Source: Loripinus fragilis
Taxonomy: Eukaryota > Mollusca > Bivalvia > Lucinida > Lucinidae
DNA: 64,000 nt
Direction of reading: 5' to 3'
Assembly (NCBI GenBank): GCA_964019695.1
Contig: OZ026518.1
Span: forward strand, 87,663,950-87,727,949
Made by a program: the position numbers and the translations under genes. Below are positions 25,601-40,600 of this stretch, one piece after another. Positions within the stretch are counted from its first letter, which is position 1. Every line of letters begins with the position of its first letter. The notes under the pieces were generated by a model. The model was not told the origin of the DNA and ran no database searches. It was given only the letters and a program-made list of their open reading frames with translations.

Positions 25601-28600
25601 TTCAAGCTGGATGTTCCGCTTTTCTATTTTACACTCCGACTAAACCCCAAAACTGTTTTAATTCCTAAATCAAAAATAATTTTCATATTTTAGATATTTA
25701 TAATAGAATGAAAATATGAGCAATGAATTCAATTTTTGGAATGTTCATGGAATCATCAATACTTTGGGTCTCTTGCAAAGTTGACTTTGCAAGAGACTCG
25801 GAATGTTCATGATTCCATGAACATTCCAAAAATTGAATTAATTTCTTAAGTAAATATGGATTCATTGTGTAAATGGAAAAGTGTGGATCTTGATCAGTAG
25901 AGAATTTGAAGACTTCCACACATCGCACTTGTTTTTAATGTTAGGTATGATTATCCAGGGTTTATACAGGCAAGTTTGAGTAAAATTCAAGGACTTTTCA
26001 AGGATTTCTAAAAGACTTTCCTACAGTTTTCGGGACTGAAAACTTATGAAAAAAACTGATTTACACGTTAAAATTCTACTTCTGAAATGCTAGAGTCCAT
26101 TACTAAAGATATTAGTTTTAGAAAATTAGTATAAAATTGTGATGCCTTTATTTGGTGCAGCATATGCTGCACCAAATAAAGGTACCACAATTTTATACTG
26201 ATTTAGGTCTCCAAAAACGGTGTTGAACCCTCCTGTAAATGGTAAAATTCAAGGACTTTTCAAGGCTTTGGAGTGTTTTCCAAGTACTTTTCAGGGCAAA
26301 TTTTATTTTCAAGGACTTTTCAAGACAGTCCTGTATATTCAAGTACTTTTTAAGCCTGTGTGAACCCTGTTATCAATACATTAAACTGTTTGCCTGTTAG
26401 CAGCAAATTTTGTCGTATGCTGATGATCATTGCACACAGTTTGGACCCAGAAAAGGCCTGACAAAATGATCGGCCTGATCTGGATCCAAATGGTTCGAAA
26501 CTCCGATGGTATTCCCGAAAGAATATTTTGAAAAAAGTAATGTTGTCACAAAAAATTACCCAGCATGCAAAGTGTTAAAAAAGCCATCTGAAACTTACAT
26601 CTTCCAATTCTTTTATTCTTAGCTGCAAACTGGGGTCATCAGGGTCACTGAAAAAAGACAGAACCATTTGGGCATCAACACATGAGGAAACAGGCTCTTC
26701 AAAATGTAATCTATAAAATATGTCAGACTATAAAAAGAACTTGATTAGGTGATGTTTGTTAGCATATGCCCCAAGAGTCATTGTTAATGTTGTGACTATT
26801 TTTTTTAATAGACTTACTAGCCTTCTTCTCACATGTGGAATGTGTGATTCAAGAAGAGGGACATGGTGGCCCGTAGATAGCCCACAGAATGGTTTGAGCA
26901 ATTTCGGGAGAAGGCAAAGTGGGGTATAATTGTGTGCCAAAACAATTTTGGCCTTAGCTCGCCAGTATTTGTTTTGTCTTGAAAATGGTGTCTGCTTTTA
27001 TGTCTGCTGCATATATTCAAGTGCACTTCAGACTGAATGATTTCATGGAAGCAATCAATATGAACCCTGATCAGACTGCTCCCTTGGGAGCAGTCTGATC
27101 TAGGTCCATATTGTTTGGAATATAGGCTACATAAGAACATAAGCAGATGAAAGGAGCAGACGACAGATGTCCTGACTGGCGGGAAAAGGGCTAAAATTGA
27201 GCCAGCTATTTAGGCAAGATCATTAAAGATTTCTACCCCAAACCAAAGTTCACATTTTCTTAATCCAGTATGCCAGAATTACCTGATCTGCAGGACTGAA
27301 GGTGTTGATGACCCAGACATAATCTCCAGTTGTTCTTTATATTGCGTCAATTGTTGCTGTCCTAGAGCCAGATCACTCTCCCACCTCCGCTGGTTCGCCG
27401 TGAACTCTCGTTCTTTGTCCTGAAGCAGGGACAGTGCCCTATCCTTGATATCTTCTGCCTTCAGCTTTTCATCTTTCATTCTTTCTGCTAACTCTAAAAA
27501 GGAAAAGAGTCAGGCCATGAAAAACATGAATACATTTTTTCTCAACTCTTTCTGTGCACAGTCATACACTGGACAGAAGCTCAGGCTGATCAGAGTCTTA
27601 GGACAGACACACATGCCACATTGTTGATTTTTTCATGGGTCAGCATTTCTTTGTGAAATTGCCCTTAATGAAACTGTTCACTTATAGCAAATCTCATCTT
27701 CATGGTCTCTAAGTATACAGTGAAAACTCTTTAAAGCGACATTCTTTATAACATCAAAATTCTTTACAACATCAATTGTATTTGCACAAATGTACTAGTT
27801 TAGCTTGAATTTGCATTCATTACAACAGAAATTCAGTTTGTCAAATTATTTGGGGACAAACAGTGTCGTTGTTTGTTTGTTTGTTTGATTTGATTCTTTA
27901 CACCCCATCAACAATCTTTCAATTAAACAGGGACGGGTCTTCCCGGGTTGAACCAGTACTAAGCTAGGATAAATGTGTCTTGCTCAAGGACCACAACACA
28001 GTGACGCCGGTGAGGCTCGAACCTGCGGCTTCTCGTTCTCGATTCAAGCACTCTACCACTAAGCCACTGCGCTCCCTACAGTGTCGTTGTAAAGAGGGTT
28101 GACTGTAGTACAATTATTAGGAACAATTATGTGTGCCCATGTCATTAAATGACAAGATTCACTACAATGTAACAGTATGACACAGATGGCCTATCTGAAC
28201 TTACATGAAAAGGTGACAGAACTCTTAACTATAATTTGTCAATTGTAAACAAAATGGAGGTTGACTTGAAACTGTACAATATATAGTAGAAATAATGTGA
28301 TAGTAAATATTAACACATAAAAGTATAAATTCGCACCAAAGATTGTTCTCAACTTGTGCAACAGTAGAAAAAAGTATATACATATTATTATACTACGCGT
28401 CTGGGGTGATCCGATGGTATGGCCTCATCAACTCGATGTGATACAGTACGCCAGATCAAGTTACCATTATAATAATATGTTTATAATGTACCTTTTTCTG
28501 ACATTATAAAATGTTTTGGTTACGTCACATGTTACGTGACGTTCGGTCATCATGTTTTCTGGTTCCATGCTTGAAATTTACTTTACATAACGTCACAGCA

Positions 28601-31600
28601 AAAGCAGGTAACCGACGTTAGCCTCGTTTTAAAGGATAGTGATACAGAATCGGAAAACCTCAGCTCCTTGATCCAGCTTTCTGTATCAAATGGCCAAAAA
28701 AACAGACAGTTCAAAAGAGGTATCATCTATAGGTATATAATAAAGTATGTTATTCTGGTGATTTATGGTTCAGATATTTTTTAATATTTGTGATATCCAA
28801 AATGTATTTGTTTGTGTTTAAGTGTCTACAGACATAAGCAAGAATATTTTCCAAATTTTTGTGATCTCTATTGTACGCTGCGAAATTACACGATTCCATG
28901 ACTTTCCAAGAAAAAAGTCTTGAAAAGTCTGTTTTCCATTACATTTCTAGGGCTGTGTGAACCTTTGTTGTTTGCCTGCAATAAAATCAGATTGTCTTGT
29001 AGCAAAGCCCATAATTTATCAAGGCAGAAAACAACACTGATGCTCACCAGACATGATTGATATGTGGGTATATGGCACCCATAGGTCCAATTAAGCAAAG
29101 TTTTTGAGAGTTTTGATTTGATTCTTTACGTCCCAGTCAACGATTTTCAGCTATGTCAGGAAGGGTCTTCCTGGGTTGAACCAGTACTCAGCTAGAATTA
29201 ATGTGCCTTGCTCAAGGACACAACACAGAGATGCTGGTGAGGCTCAAGCCCGCAACCCCTCGGTCTTGAGTCAAGCACTCTACCATTGAGCCACTGTGCT
29301 CCCCATTTTTGAGAGTAAAATTATCATTATTTTCTTACCCATCAATTTAAACATATATTTTGGGTGCTCAAAAGAATCGTCTCAATGAGACAATTCATTT
29401 TGAGTACCCACAACATATGTTTTGTTTGAGAAACAAAAATAATAATTTTCAAATGCTCAATGTTATCTGGAGGTCTGGTACCATATGTAGACACATGGTA
29501 CCATAGGTAAGCTATGTTCTGCGATTGTGGCTTTTCCTGGTCATATTCACTTATATTTCATAACAAGGCTTGTAAAATGCACACTCTAGTTTCAGTTCTT
29601 TGGTGCAGTCTTTGCTTCCAAAAGATACCCTTTTAAGAACATATTTGACTTCACTACAGCTGGTGACTGGGACTGTGTGGTGGCGGTAGAAAGTCTCCCT
29701 GCCCTTCACTATAGTGTAGATTTTATTTTCTTGTCTTTTGAGGTCATGGGTTTCATTGTGGAACTTTGAAACTATTAGAGGGTCACTGATGAAGCCTAAA
29801 TGGCAGAAACAAGCTAGTCTGGCCCAGGAAATATGCACACTCTAGTTTCAGTTCTTCCAAAAGATACCCTTTTAAGAACATATTTGTATGTTTCTAACTG
29901 ACCTTTGGTGACCTTGACCTCTTCATCCATCTCTTGTTCCTTCTTCCTCAGTTCATCAATCACCTTATCCTTAGCTTGGACCACTTTATTTACTGCTTCA
30001 TTGAATTTTACCTGCAACACAAGATTTTTTAACCCTTAAAGCGCCAATCACAACTGCAGCAGACGACAAATTTTGGGATATCTTTCCCAACTTCGAAAAA
30101 ATAAGGTATGATATTTCATGAGAATCGTCTGCTGGCAGATGATTCTCATGAAATATCATGACTTATTCGTTATTTTTAAAAAGGGACAAAATTTTAAATT
30201 GTCCTCTGCTGCAAAACATAGGTGGCGCTTTAAGGGTTAACTCATTGAATGCTGGGTAAATTTTGATGCTTTTGTTGTCGTCTGCTGACTTTTATAAAAT
30301 AATTCTTTATGGAAAATTTTGAATTCAGATCTGAATCAAAACTTTTTGCAAAGGTTATCAGCGGACAAAAATAGGAAAGAGTTAAATATGGAATTTGAAA
30401 ATAACTAGTGTGGGTATTCATTTTCTTAATTGGGTCGTAAGGAACATTTTGGTATTAAACAAAATTGTCAAAATTTGCTGGAAAAATAAATCATTTTTTT
30501 TACTCCAGCTGGTCCTGCTCCAGTGATTTCAGTTTTGAAAGACAAGACACATTCATAAATATCCCTTAATGTGCCAATCGCAACAAAAGTCGTTTGATTT
30601 TCTCGTCTGCTGAAATGTTTAAGAAGCCTCTATGGCAATTAGTGTGGACCCAGATCAGACTGCTCCTATAGGAGCAGTCTGTTCTGGGTCCACGCTGTTT
30701 GCTTCTATACTTAATTGGTCAGTATTTCTAGGCAATTATTTGCAGCAGACGACTTCAGCAGACAACATTTTTAAATGCATTGTTTCCCTGGCGCATTAAG
30801 GGATATGACATCATGTGTGATACAGCTGTGATGTAATAAATGCAAAATATCTTCAAAATTCTATATATTAAAATAAAAGTTCAAATTTGCCATCAATATG
30901 ACATTTATTTCATCTTGCAAAGCAAAAAAGTGTATTTTTCATTTGTGGGAATCTTAAATATAAACTTTCACTTCACTCACTGAAATAAATGTCTTATTCA
31001 CTCTAAAAATTTTAATATGGGCCTCAATGAAGAAAACCTGTCTTCAGGGTTTGCAAACAATGAAGGCGCAAACCAGCCTGCACATCTGTGCAGTCTGATC
31101 AGCACCTTTGCTATTTATGTATTCGAAAGTGTCATATCTAAACTTGATCCAAGCCAAATTTCTATTTTCTAGCTAGTCTGTGAAGCTGAGCATGCTGATT
31201 TTGGTATGGCATGGCTGGAAACCCCAAAGATAGGGTTTTGGGGCTAAGAACAAATGATCAAACAGTGAAGGCCCAGACCAGACTGCTCTAACAAGTAGCC
31301 CAATGGGCAACGATCGCTCACCATGGAGCCAGCATAATGTTGGGAGACACCATAATTTAAGATGCTCAAAGGCAGATAACTCTGAACTTGAAACAGTGAC
31401 CAGAAATTAAGTCAAAAACATAAGATATAATGCCGGTTCTAGTTATCTGCAAGTATTAAAAAGATCTGAATAAAAATTGCATTGGAAACCTGGTGAAAGT
31501 GTAGTTTTCAGATACTCAAGGGCAGCTAACTCCGTAGTCAGTTATGGGATCTGACCGAAATTCAAACTCATCCATACTTTTATGTATGTCCTGGTAACCT

Positions 31601-34600
31601 ACAGGGATGAAGAACATCAAATGAAAAATGAAGGTGCTAGAGTGGTCACAACATTATATAGTTATATTTTAGATGCTCAAGGGCAGCTAACTCTGTAGCT
31701 GGTGGATGGGTGTGGCGGAAAATCAAACTCATTCAAACTTTTATGGAAGTCCTTGTTACCTACAAATGAGGAAGATCCATTCAAAAATGAAGGTGCTAGA
31801 GTGGTCACAACAGAAGTCCCATTGTAAGTCTATGCAGATTTTTTATGATGCTCAAGGGAAGTTAACTCCACAGTCTAAAGTTGGTTCTGCTTTAAATTAA
31901 ACTCATCCAAGCTTTTATGGTTGTCCTTGTTACCTACAAGAATGAAGAAGATCCAATCAAAAATGAATGAGCTAGTGTGGTCACAACAGTATTCATTAAT
32001 TTTTAAGATGCTCAAGGGGAGCTAACTCCAAAATAAAAATATGTGATGGGATCTTGACGAAATTCAAACTCATCCAAGCTTTAATAGTTGTCCTTATTGT
32101 ATGCAAGAATGAGGAAGATCCATTCAAAATTGAAAGCACTAGAGTGGTCACAACATTTCTCCCATTATAAGTCTATGGAGATTTTTCCAAACTCTCAAGG
32201 GCAGGTAACTCATAAGTCCCTGGTCGGATACTACTGAATTTCGAACCCATCCAAGATATTATGGGTTTACTTGTTGCCTGCAAGAATGAAGAGGATCCAA
32301 TCAAAAATGAAGGAGCTAGAGTGGTCACAACATTATTCATTAATTTTTCTGACGTTCAAGGACAGCTAACTCCAAAGTCAGTAAAGGAATCGAGCCAAAA
32401 TTCAAACTCATCCGAGCTTTTATGGTAGGTCTTGTTATCTGCAAGAATGAAGAAGATCCATCCAAAAATGAAGGTACTAGAGTGGTCACAACATTTCTCC
32501 CATTATAAGTCTATGGGGATTTTTCCAGATGCTCAAGGGCAGCTAACTCATAAGTCCCTGGTCTGATACTGCCAAATTTCGAACCCATTCGAGATTTTAA
32601 GGTTGTCCTTGTTACCTGCAAGAATAAAGAAGAACAAATCAAAAATGAAAGAGCTAGAGTGGTCACAAGATTTTCCCCATTATAACCCTATGGGAGCTAT
32701 CTGTTGCCATAGAAACCAGAGTTCTGATTCGATCTTACCCCAAACCTAATGCGATCAATCCCCCACACCAATGATGCTCCTGATGAAATTTGATTATGAT
32801 TGGCCAGCTGTTTTCAGAGATATTCATGTTTGAAAGTGTGGACGCACGGACGGACGCACGCACAGACGCCAGCTGGAGTCCCATACTATAAGCTCACCCT
32901 GAGCCTTCGGCTCTGGTGAGCTAATAATCAAAGAAGGATTATCCCAACGGCAGACAATAATATGTAACTAAAGCATATGTTGTGGGCACTCAAAAGAACC
33001 ATCTCATGTGATTTTTTTTCTTTTGAGCACCCTAAACATAGTTTGATGGATGGATAAGAAAATAATTATAAATTTATGCACAAAAATTGTTTATCCCTGG
33101 ACCTATGATTTACTGTAATGAACACTGACCTGTTTCTCCCCGGTAAGGGATGTTAGACTAGACCTGAGCTGGAGAGAATCTTCCTTTTCTTTTTCTAACT
33201 TGGTAATCAAGTCCGACATTTCCTGCCTGTGTCTCTCTTCTAACTCTGCAATCGCCTGTTCAAACACCATGCAAGTTATAGGTACATGCAAAGCCATACC
33301 GAAAATAACACTTATCCTATCACTACTTCCAATAAGATGGCATCATGTGAGCAGTCTGGAGCAGTCTGGTCAAGGTCTATATTGTTTGCAATATTGGTTA
33401 CCAATTTATGACAGCATTTACCATGGATTGCCGTAACAGGATTATTCCATATAAGCCTAGCAGTGCTTTTGTGGAACATAGGCAAACATTGCAGACCAAG
33501 ATCAGATGCTGCAGAATGTGGTCTGTCCAATTGATGAGTGGGAAATTCCAACTATACTTAAATTGGTTAAACAACTGCTTATTTAGTAAGTAGGACAGAT
33601 AGGCAGCCAGATGGAAATTAAGGGCAATAACAAAATTTCACAAACGAGCGTATGTATAAAAAGAAGGGATATCTTTATTTTAAGCAGTGACCACAATGCC
33701 AAATCAAATGAATCTGATATTGTTCAAGCATTAGGGTAGAATGCACGAGAAAGCATTAATATTAGGCAGTTATCAGACAAATTCTGATTTGGGTGGTTAT
33801 GTCCAAGTCAACAATTTTTCAGTCATGTCTTCCTGGGTTTTGTTTGTTTGTTTTGATTCTTTAGGTCTCAAAAAATTTTCAGTCATGGCAGGTCCGGTCT
33901 TCCTGGGTTGAACCAGTAGTGAGCAGCAGATAAAGTGTCTTGCTCAAGGATGCAACACAGCAACTCCACCAGCTGCAAGACTCACACTAGCAACCCTTCG
34001 ATCCCCAGTCTAAGGCTCTACCAACTGAGCCACTGTGCTCTGCTCTTGCATGGTTGCATAAAAACTGTGCATGCTCTTACCTGACTGCATTTTCATTTAT
34101 GTTGAACTGTTGACCCTTTGCAAAATGTGTTCTCCCTTGCATTGATCCAATCGTTTGTTTGTTTTTGGTTTTATGTCAACAGCTTGGTCATGTTGAGACG
34201 GTTAGTTAACCTATCCACGTTTTTTCCTGGAAAAACTTGACTACAGTAAGCGGGTAACTCGTACTTTGTGTGCTAACTTTGGCTTGTAACTGACACCAAC
34301 CCTTCTTGAATCAGCAGAAGGAGGAGACAGACTGTAGAAAATATTTCATGATCAAGCTCCATGAAAGTAGGGGACCGGGCTTGGATCAAACTCAAGACCC
34401 CTTGATCTACAATTGGACTTACCAATTGCTCTACGGAGCCGGTGTGATTGATACAATAAGGATTGGGTCCCCATCTATATTTTAAGGAGTTTAAGGTTGG
34501 AATTTCCAAAATATGATGTATTTCTGTTCCTGAAGATTTTTCCTATCTTTGCAAACAGTGAAGACCCTGATGAAATGCTGCATTTTGCAGCATTTCATCT

Positions 34601-37600
34601 GGGCCTTCACTGTTTGCCACAGTATCCATTTATGGTTTCCAGCATACAAAGGGTTAACATATTACAGCAAAACCTGTTTTAAACGGCCACTAAAAATAGA
34701 CAGAATCAAGTTCTTAATGACAAATGGTAGCTCAATGAAGGTCGAAAGCATGGCAGAATGCTCCCCTTGGAATGCTACTTTTGACCTGCATTAAGCAATA
34801 ATTGGTATTGAAACCGAAACCAATTTTTGTCATTTTTGAGAGTGGCTGTTTTACACAGGTTTTACTGTAATTTGAAATGTTAAAATTCTAATAATGTTAT
34901 TTTTTTACCTTTTCATAATCTTGCATAGATATTACTTTGTCAGAGGCTTCTGTATGTAAATCTGGACTAATAGGAAGTGACTTGGCTCCATCAGCACAAT
35001 CTTCTCGCTGCTTGAGTAAACCAGTCTGTGAATTAGACTGATCACATAACATTTGCTCTGTCTGTGCTGCTGTTTGATCTTGAGAAACAATATCAGTCTG
35101 ACTACTGGAATGGTTTACAGCTTCTGATTCTGTTTGTGTTTCAGACTGATTCTCTCCTGATTTATCAGTTTGTGTACTACACTGTTCCAATGAAATTGTA
35201 TCTGTCTGAGTACTTAAATGAAGAGAGTTTGCATCCATGGTCCGATCAGGTTCTGTTTGCATTGAGCTACTTGCTAAAATGGGAGTGACAATAGAATGCA
35301 GTTCATCTGTCTGAACTGCAAAACTAGAGACATCAAGTGCATCAGTCTGATTTGAAATATCTAGCTGATTTATCACATTGGTTTGCATTGAACTATTTGA
35401 AAGGTAGTCTATCACTAAACTATGTCCAGTTTGTGTATCACAGTTAGCAATGTCTAGTTCAGTCTGAGCATCACAATCAGAAAATACTCTAAGTTTATAG
35501 CTGTTCAATTCATCCAAGAGCACTTGTTTCTCTTTATTAAACTCTGTACTAAATTTTGCCAAATCTTCTTGAAATTTCAATTCTAAATCCGTTTTGATTT
35601 TGTCAGTTTCAGCAGTTTTGTCTTCTAAAATTTGACTTTTTAGATTTTCAGCCAACTTATTGTGTTCAAGAGTTAATGTACTTTGTGTTAAATCTACAGC
35701 TTCTTGCTTCTCTATAAGCAAGCTCTGCTTAAGTTCTTCCAGTTTCCTTTCAGTATCAGATTCATGAAGTTTGTTTAACTCTTCCTTTAACATACTTTTC
35801 TCATTGTTCATTTTTTCTGTTTCCATTTTCATGGCCTTATCTAATTTTTCATCGTATTCTTTTGCTAAAATATCACAAATTTCTTCCTTTTCCCTTTGAA
35901 ACTTTCCAACTAATGTTTCTTCCAACTTTACTTTATCTTTTTTAAGACTCTCAATGGCAGTGACCTTATCTTGTACAACCACTACACTCTTTTCTAACTC
36001 TTTTTCCAATTCTACATGCCTGTCACCAAGTTCTGCCTTCACTTTATCAATTTCTACTTCCATCTCAAGTTCATGATTTTGAATTAATTCTTTTATTTCC
36101 AGATTGTGCTTTTCAGCCAGGTCAGTCTGATTCTTCTGAAGTTCTTCTATTTTGTATTCTAATTCATTTTTCATATCTTCAAACTGTTTCTTTGATATTT
36201 CAATCTCATTTCTCATTTCTGCATTCTTTGCTTGTTCTGACTCTATTTCATCTTTCAGCAACATTTCTGTCTCCTCTTTATCCGACTGAAGCCTATCTAT
36301 CACTTGTTGATGGTCAGTCTCAACATTGGAACAGAAACTAGCTATCACAGCCATGCTTGTGTCTTTGAACATGTCAATATCTGACTTTATCACATCAGAA
36401 ATTTCCATCTGATGAGCTTTTAATTCACTTGTTGAACTGACCAGCAGTGGCATTTTTTCTGTTAAAAGTCTGTGTAAAGCTTTGGCCAAGTTTTCCGCTC
36501 TGGTTAATTTGATTCTATACTCTTTCATTTCAGTCTCGTACTTTTCTTTAAGTATTTTATCGATTTCTAGTTTACTATTATCGCTAGCCAGACTCTTACT
36601 GTCAGTGCTACAGGTAGTCTTAGGTGGAGAATCCATGGACGAAGGCATGGATTCGTCAATATAAAAGTCAGCAGTTGTGAACTCTAAAGATGTCTCAAGC
36701 TCTGGGGACTGACCAAGCGGGGATTTGACAGATGGGAGTCGCCCTCTCCTTGACTGGGTTTCTCGCAAAGCACTGACAGAAGACTGTTGGACATGTGAAG
36801 GTGCTTGTTGAAGTTCTGGAAAAAGAAGCAACATTTACTAACCTGCCAGCCAAGAGTGACAGTGACATCATGTTTTGTTTACAAAGTTATCAGGGACTTA
36901 TGATCAATAGATCACTTGTGTATTAGTCCTATCCTGCAGATAGGATTAATACACAAGTGATCTATCGATTCGCGTTAGCGCAAGTGGGGTACACAAGTTA
37001 AGAGCGATTCTCTGTAAATATGGAGCAAAGTTTTTCACGCATAGTCTCAGATTTCAACGAAACTTTCTGTACTTGTTTGTTTTCACCCAAAACCAAATCA
37101 TTCATGCTTAAATCTTTAATTTTTACTTCCGTTGCCATGGTAACCGAATCCAAAGTTTTTGACCAAAAAGTGCCCAAAAATCACTGAAAATAGACATAAA
37201 TTGCACAGTTGTAACTTCTAGAATAAGTAAGTCTTGAACTTGTGACAACTTGTACTCCACAGTATTGCTTTATGTAAAGTCAGGGAGGGTCTGGTAATTA
37301 AATTTGGTTTTTCTGTCTTGTAGCAATTGTATCAGAAAGGTGGGTGGGGTAACAAGGTACTCAAATTTGTCATTTTTCGACATTTTTGAACTCATTTTGT
37401 TGCAAGCCGCGGTTACCCGAAATAATGTACATGCTTGAGTAAGACAAACCTGGATATGATATGTAATGAATTGGAAAAAAATGTTTGGGAAGTTACCGTC
37501 TTCTTTTCGTAACCATGGCAACTATGATGCCACCGTCTCAAAAAGCCAAAATAGACAAATGCAGCTTTTAAGGCGTTTTTGTATTGCAGAACATGAAGAC

Positions 37601-40600
37601 ATCTGGAACAATCAACAATTAAATGTTGAAATAATACTTATATTTTGCTTTTGTGACAAATTAGTGGTGCAAGACCCTAAAAGGGACCTGATAATGGCCC
37701 TTTTAGAGGTCTACATAGGAAAAAAAAGCTTTTTTTAAATAAAAAATGCAAAACTCATGTATAAGTAGTGTAGAAATTACATTAGAATATTAACAAGTCA
37801 TTGATCTTAAAGCTATCATTTTATAAAAAAAATATAGGGTGTTGTCTCAATATATGAAGTCCAAAAGGGGTTTAAAAGGGGGTAAATGAGGCGTCAATTT
37901 TTTTGACCAAATAGTGCCCCAAAATCAGAAAAAGTAGACATACATTGTGCTAATGCAACTTTTAGAATGAGGAACTTTTGACCTTGTAATTACTTGTACT
38001 TGGCAGTATTGCTCAATGTGAATACATGGAGTGTATGGTTTATAATTTTGGTAATTCTGTCATTTAGCAATGGTTGCAAAAGTGTGGGTGGGGTAACAAT
38101 GTACATAAATATGGTAGTTTTCAACATTTTTGAAACCACATGGTTGCAAGTCGGGTTTACTTGGAATGGTTTGCACACTTTAGTAAGACCAAGCTAAATA
38201 TGGACTGTAATAAACTGAAAAAATACTTTCAGGAAGTTACCACCTTCTTATCGTTACTATGGCAACTCTGATGCCACCGTCTCAAAAAGTCAAAATGGAC
38301 AAATGCAGCTTATAAGGCGTTTTTGTATTGCAGAACATGAAGACATCTGACACAATCAACAATAAAATGTTGAAATAATACTTATATTTTGCTTTTTGGC
38401 AAATAAGTGGTGCAAGGCCCTAAAAGGGACCTGATAATAGCCCTTTTAGAGGTCTCTGTAGGCCAAAAAACCCCACTATTTTGTAAAAAATGCCAAACTC
38501 ATGTATAAGTAGCGTAGAAATTACATTTAAATATTTTCAAGTCATTGATCTAATAGCTAGTTTTTTTATGAAAAATAAATATAGGGCGTTGTCTTAATTG
38601 AGGGGTCGAAAATTGGGTCAAAAGTGAGTAAATGAGATGTCATTTTTTTTACCAAATAATGCCCGAAAATCAGTAAAATAGACATACATTGCTCAAATGC
38701 AACTTTTAGAATGAAAAATTTTAACCTTAGGTTTACTTGTACTAGGCAGTATTGGTCAATGTGAATACAAGGATGGTATGGTTAATAATTTTGGTAATTC
38801 TATCATATAGCAATGTTGCAAAAAGTGGGTGGGGTAACAATGTACTAAAATATGGCAGAAAATCAGTAAAAATAGACATACTTTGCGCAAATGCAACTTT
38901 TAGAATGAAACATTTTGACCTCAAGGTTAACTTGTACAAGGCAGTATTGCTCAATGTGAATACAAGGATGGTATGGTTAATAATTTTTGTAATTCTGTCA
39001 TATAGCAATGTTGCAAAAAAGTGGGTGGGGTAACAATGTACTAAAATATGGCAGTTTTCGACATTTTTGAAAACATATTGTTGCAAGTCGGGGTTACTTG
39101 GAAAGGTTTACAAACTTTAGTAAGACCAAGCTAAATATGGTTTATAATACATTGAAAAAATATTCTTAGGAAGTAGCCATCTTTTTACCATAACCATGGC
39201 AACTATGATGCATCCATTTCAAAAAGCCAAACAGGACAACAACAGTATGAAGGTCTTTTTTGTATTAAAACAAAAAAAAATCTGACACAATAAAAAGTAA
39301 AATGTTAAAGTAATACTCACATGCTACTTTGTTGACAGATCAGTGGTGGGAGGCCCTAAAATGTACTTGATAATAGCCCCTTTATAGGTTTATATAGGTA
39401 AAATGCTAACTTTTGATCGAAAATGCCTAACTTCTAAATGTGTAGCATACAAATGTCATCAAAATATGTTTGGGGGCATTGTACTAATAGCTAGCAGTTT
39501 AGAAAATAGACATGTGGGGTTGGTTCAATCTAGGGTTCGGGAAAGGGCTCAAAAGGGGGTAAATGGGGCATATTTTATCAAAACACATGTTTTAGGACAC
39601 TTGACTCAATTTCATTGTAAAAACCTGACTCCTACTGCTACATTTATCAAGTAAAGTAAGGAAGAACTTAGCCTTTTGACTAATTAAGTCCAAACAAATG
39701 TTAACAACCCCATGATAGAGGAAATTAGTGGACGTCTCAAATGTACCGTAAGAAAAGCATATTTTTAGAATTTAGGTCAATGGAAAAGACGAAATTATTG
39801 ACAAAAAATCAGGAAATTTTAGACATACAAACCCTAGATAAATGAATGAATGTTAGATTTTCTTATGAAACTTCTCATTTTCTGTTAAAATATAAAATTA
39901 AAAGTCCCTATAGTACATGTATGTATATAAGGAGGTTATCTCAAAAGTAGTTTTTTTTACTATGAAATCAGTACCTCTGATGCATTTCGTGTACCAGTAA
40001 GATTGACTTAACCAATATCTGTAATCATATACTGTATTAGTGAGGTTTTCATAATCATGAAGGATTATGGGAAAACTGCAGTATAGTGAGTAAAAGCTCA
40101 ATAACTAGCTAAATTTGGTGAAAGTTGTTATGAACTATTACTATATCAAACTGTAGGTCAAAAGTTGTTTCTGCCACATTTTAATTTTTTTTTCAAATAG
40201 GAGTTATTGCCCTTTAATGCTAAAATTTACATAGATGGTCGAAAATCAAACTTTTCTCATATAACTTGCTTAATAGGGATCAGATTTCAGTAAAAGCATA
40301 CACAATATATTTGGTTTGGTAGATCTCTACATTTGTTAACTTAAATAATATAAAATTTTGCATAAACATGATTTATTGCCCTTGATTTTGCATTTTGAGG
40401 TGAAAAATCATTATAATATGCCTTATGAATGCATCAATGACCCCAAAATATTGAACAAATATTGAATAACCCATAATATTTTTATATATTTTTATGAATA
40501 CTGCCATTGTCTTTATATATCACAACAGAATTGTATGTTTGCAACTATTTGAGCCTTTTTTTTTATCTCTTTCATTGTGTCAGAGTAGATAATTTTGGAA

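Noticed and set aside
34897..36834. Treating the 645-residue frame as an independent intronless gene starting at the Met at 36832-36834
   Set aside because: The Met lies before a good acceptor (CTTTTTCCAG), the frame runs on past a donor at its end, and flanking exons join in phase.
38742..39086. 114-codon minus-strand open frame
   Set aside because: It spans two copies of a tandem repeat in the 6.3-kb element and repeats itself, with an overlapping frame on the other strand; a product of repeat structure.
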